Shown: positions 5,622 through 5,820 of the stretch, in pieces
Layout of the letters: each line of letters begins with the position of its first letter
How positions within the stretch are numbered: the stretch's first letter is position 1
Source: an uncultured Clostridia bacterium
GTDB taxonomy: Bacteria > Bacillota > Clostridia > Oscillospirales > Ruminococcaceae
Direction of reading: 5' to 3'
Length of the DNA: 5,820 nucleotides
NCBI GenBank assembly: GCA_946535685.1
Contig: CAMNDR010000074.1
Coordinates: forward strand, 1-5,820
Made by a program: the position numbers and the translations under genes
The notes under the pieces: generated by a model
Database searches by the model: none
Seen by the model: the letters and a program-made list of their open reading frames with translations, nothing else
What the model was told of the DNA's origin: nothing

Positions 5622-5820
5622 ATGGCAAACACCATTCTGGGCAATCATCCGTCGAAGAAAAACCGGGTGGATCTTGCCGTCAAATCGCTGATCCTTGCGC
5701 TGGTGATCTGGGTCGCTGTCTGTGTCGCGGTCTGGTTCATCGGCCGGCATAATCTTGAGGTCAATACAGCCAGGCTCCTCGGCGTTTCCCTGCGGTTTGA
5801 CGTGACAGGCGCAGGGGAGG
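5622..5820 (+). CDS. Membrane protein, N-terminal part only (cut by the window end)
   Basis: Sixty-six codons are visible before the window ends, all open. The start ATG 5622 follows AGGAAAGGA by 8 bases. Residues 1-17 are mildly basic (KKNR at 12-15), and a membrane helix spans about 18-40. An apparently outward-facing segment then starts with the motif shared with the preceding protein: WFI (38-40), L45-E46-x-N48, then L52-L53-G54, in exactly the same spacing. It is therefore probably a paralogue or a second subunit of the same family. The rest of the protein, its number of helices and its function cannot be seen. It is 15 bases after the previous stop and belongs to the same gene run. Confidence 0.82.
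   Translation, partial: MANTILGNHPSKKNRVDLAVKSLILALVIWVAVCVAVWFIGRHNLEVNTARLLGVSLRFDVTGAGE

Noticed and set aside
3755..5750. Other long minus-strand frames (3755-4399, 4396-4995, 4992-5750)
   Set aside because: They lie opposite well-supported genes and are rich in His, Arg, Asp and Gln in the manner of shadow translations, without start signals.

Overview
The window looks like chromosomal DNA of a Gram-positive gut or rumen Clostridia, most likely Oscillospiraceae close to Ruminococcus (inference). Three things point there: strong AGGAGG-type ribosome binding sites; a secreted protein ending in a Ser/Ala/Gln linker, a TPTGD motif, a hydrophobic helix and a KKKD tail, a common ending in Ruminococcus surface proteins; and GC-rich coding DNA beside an AT-rich promoter. 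All genes read on the + strand. I see no tRNA, rRNA, CRISPR array, transposase or phage gene.

Region by region. Bases 1-194 have no credible gene but hold several inverted repeats. A near-consensus promoter follows (TTGACA, 17 bases, TAGAAT with extended -10), then a leader of about 130 bases that can fold into two stem-loops. It drives a secreted, C-terminally anchored beta-sandwich-like protein (362-1138). A 171-base gap without a recognisable promoter or terminator carries a long imperfect hairpin just before the next ribosome binding site. From 1310 to the window's end lies a tight gene run: a lipoprotein of unknown family (TTG start), a membrane-anchored GH3 beta-N-acetylhexosaminidase-like enzyme (NagZ type), two polytopic membrane proteins with very basic N-termini, and the start of a third membrane protein. 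Gaps inside the run are 3, 11, 14 and 15 bases, and the last three ribosome binding sites overlap or abut the stop codon of the gene before.

How the genes may work together (inference). Every product is predicted to be at the cell envelope. The lipoprotein and the GH3 catalytic domain should face outwards, next to membrane proteins that could form a complex. Two of these (5019-5606 and 5622 onward) share a motif after their first membrane helix and look like paralogues. A role in peptidoglycan or muropeptide processing follows only from the GH3 enzyme; the other genes of the run have no function I can recognise. The GH3 enzyme has Asn where the NagZ catalytic Asp-His dyad normally has Asp, which leaves its activity open.
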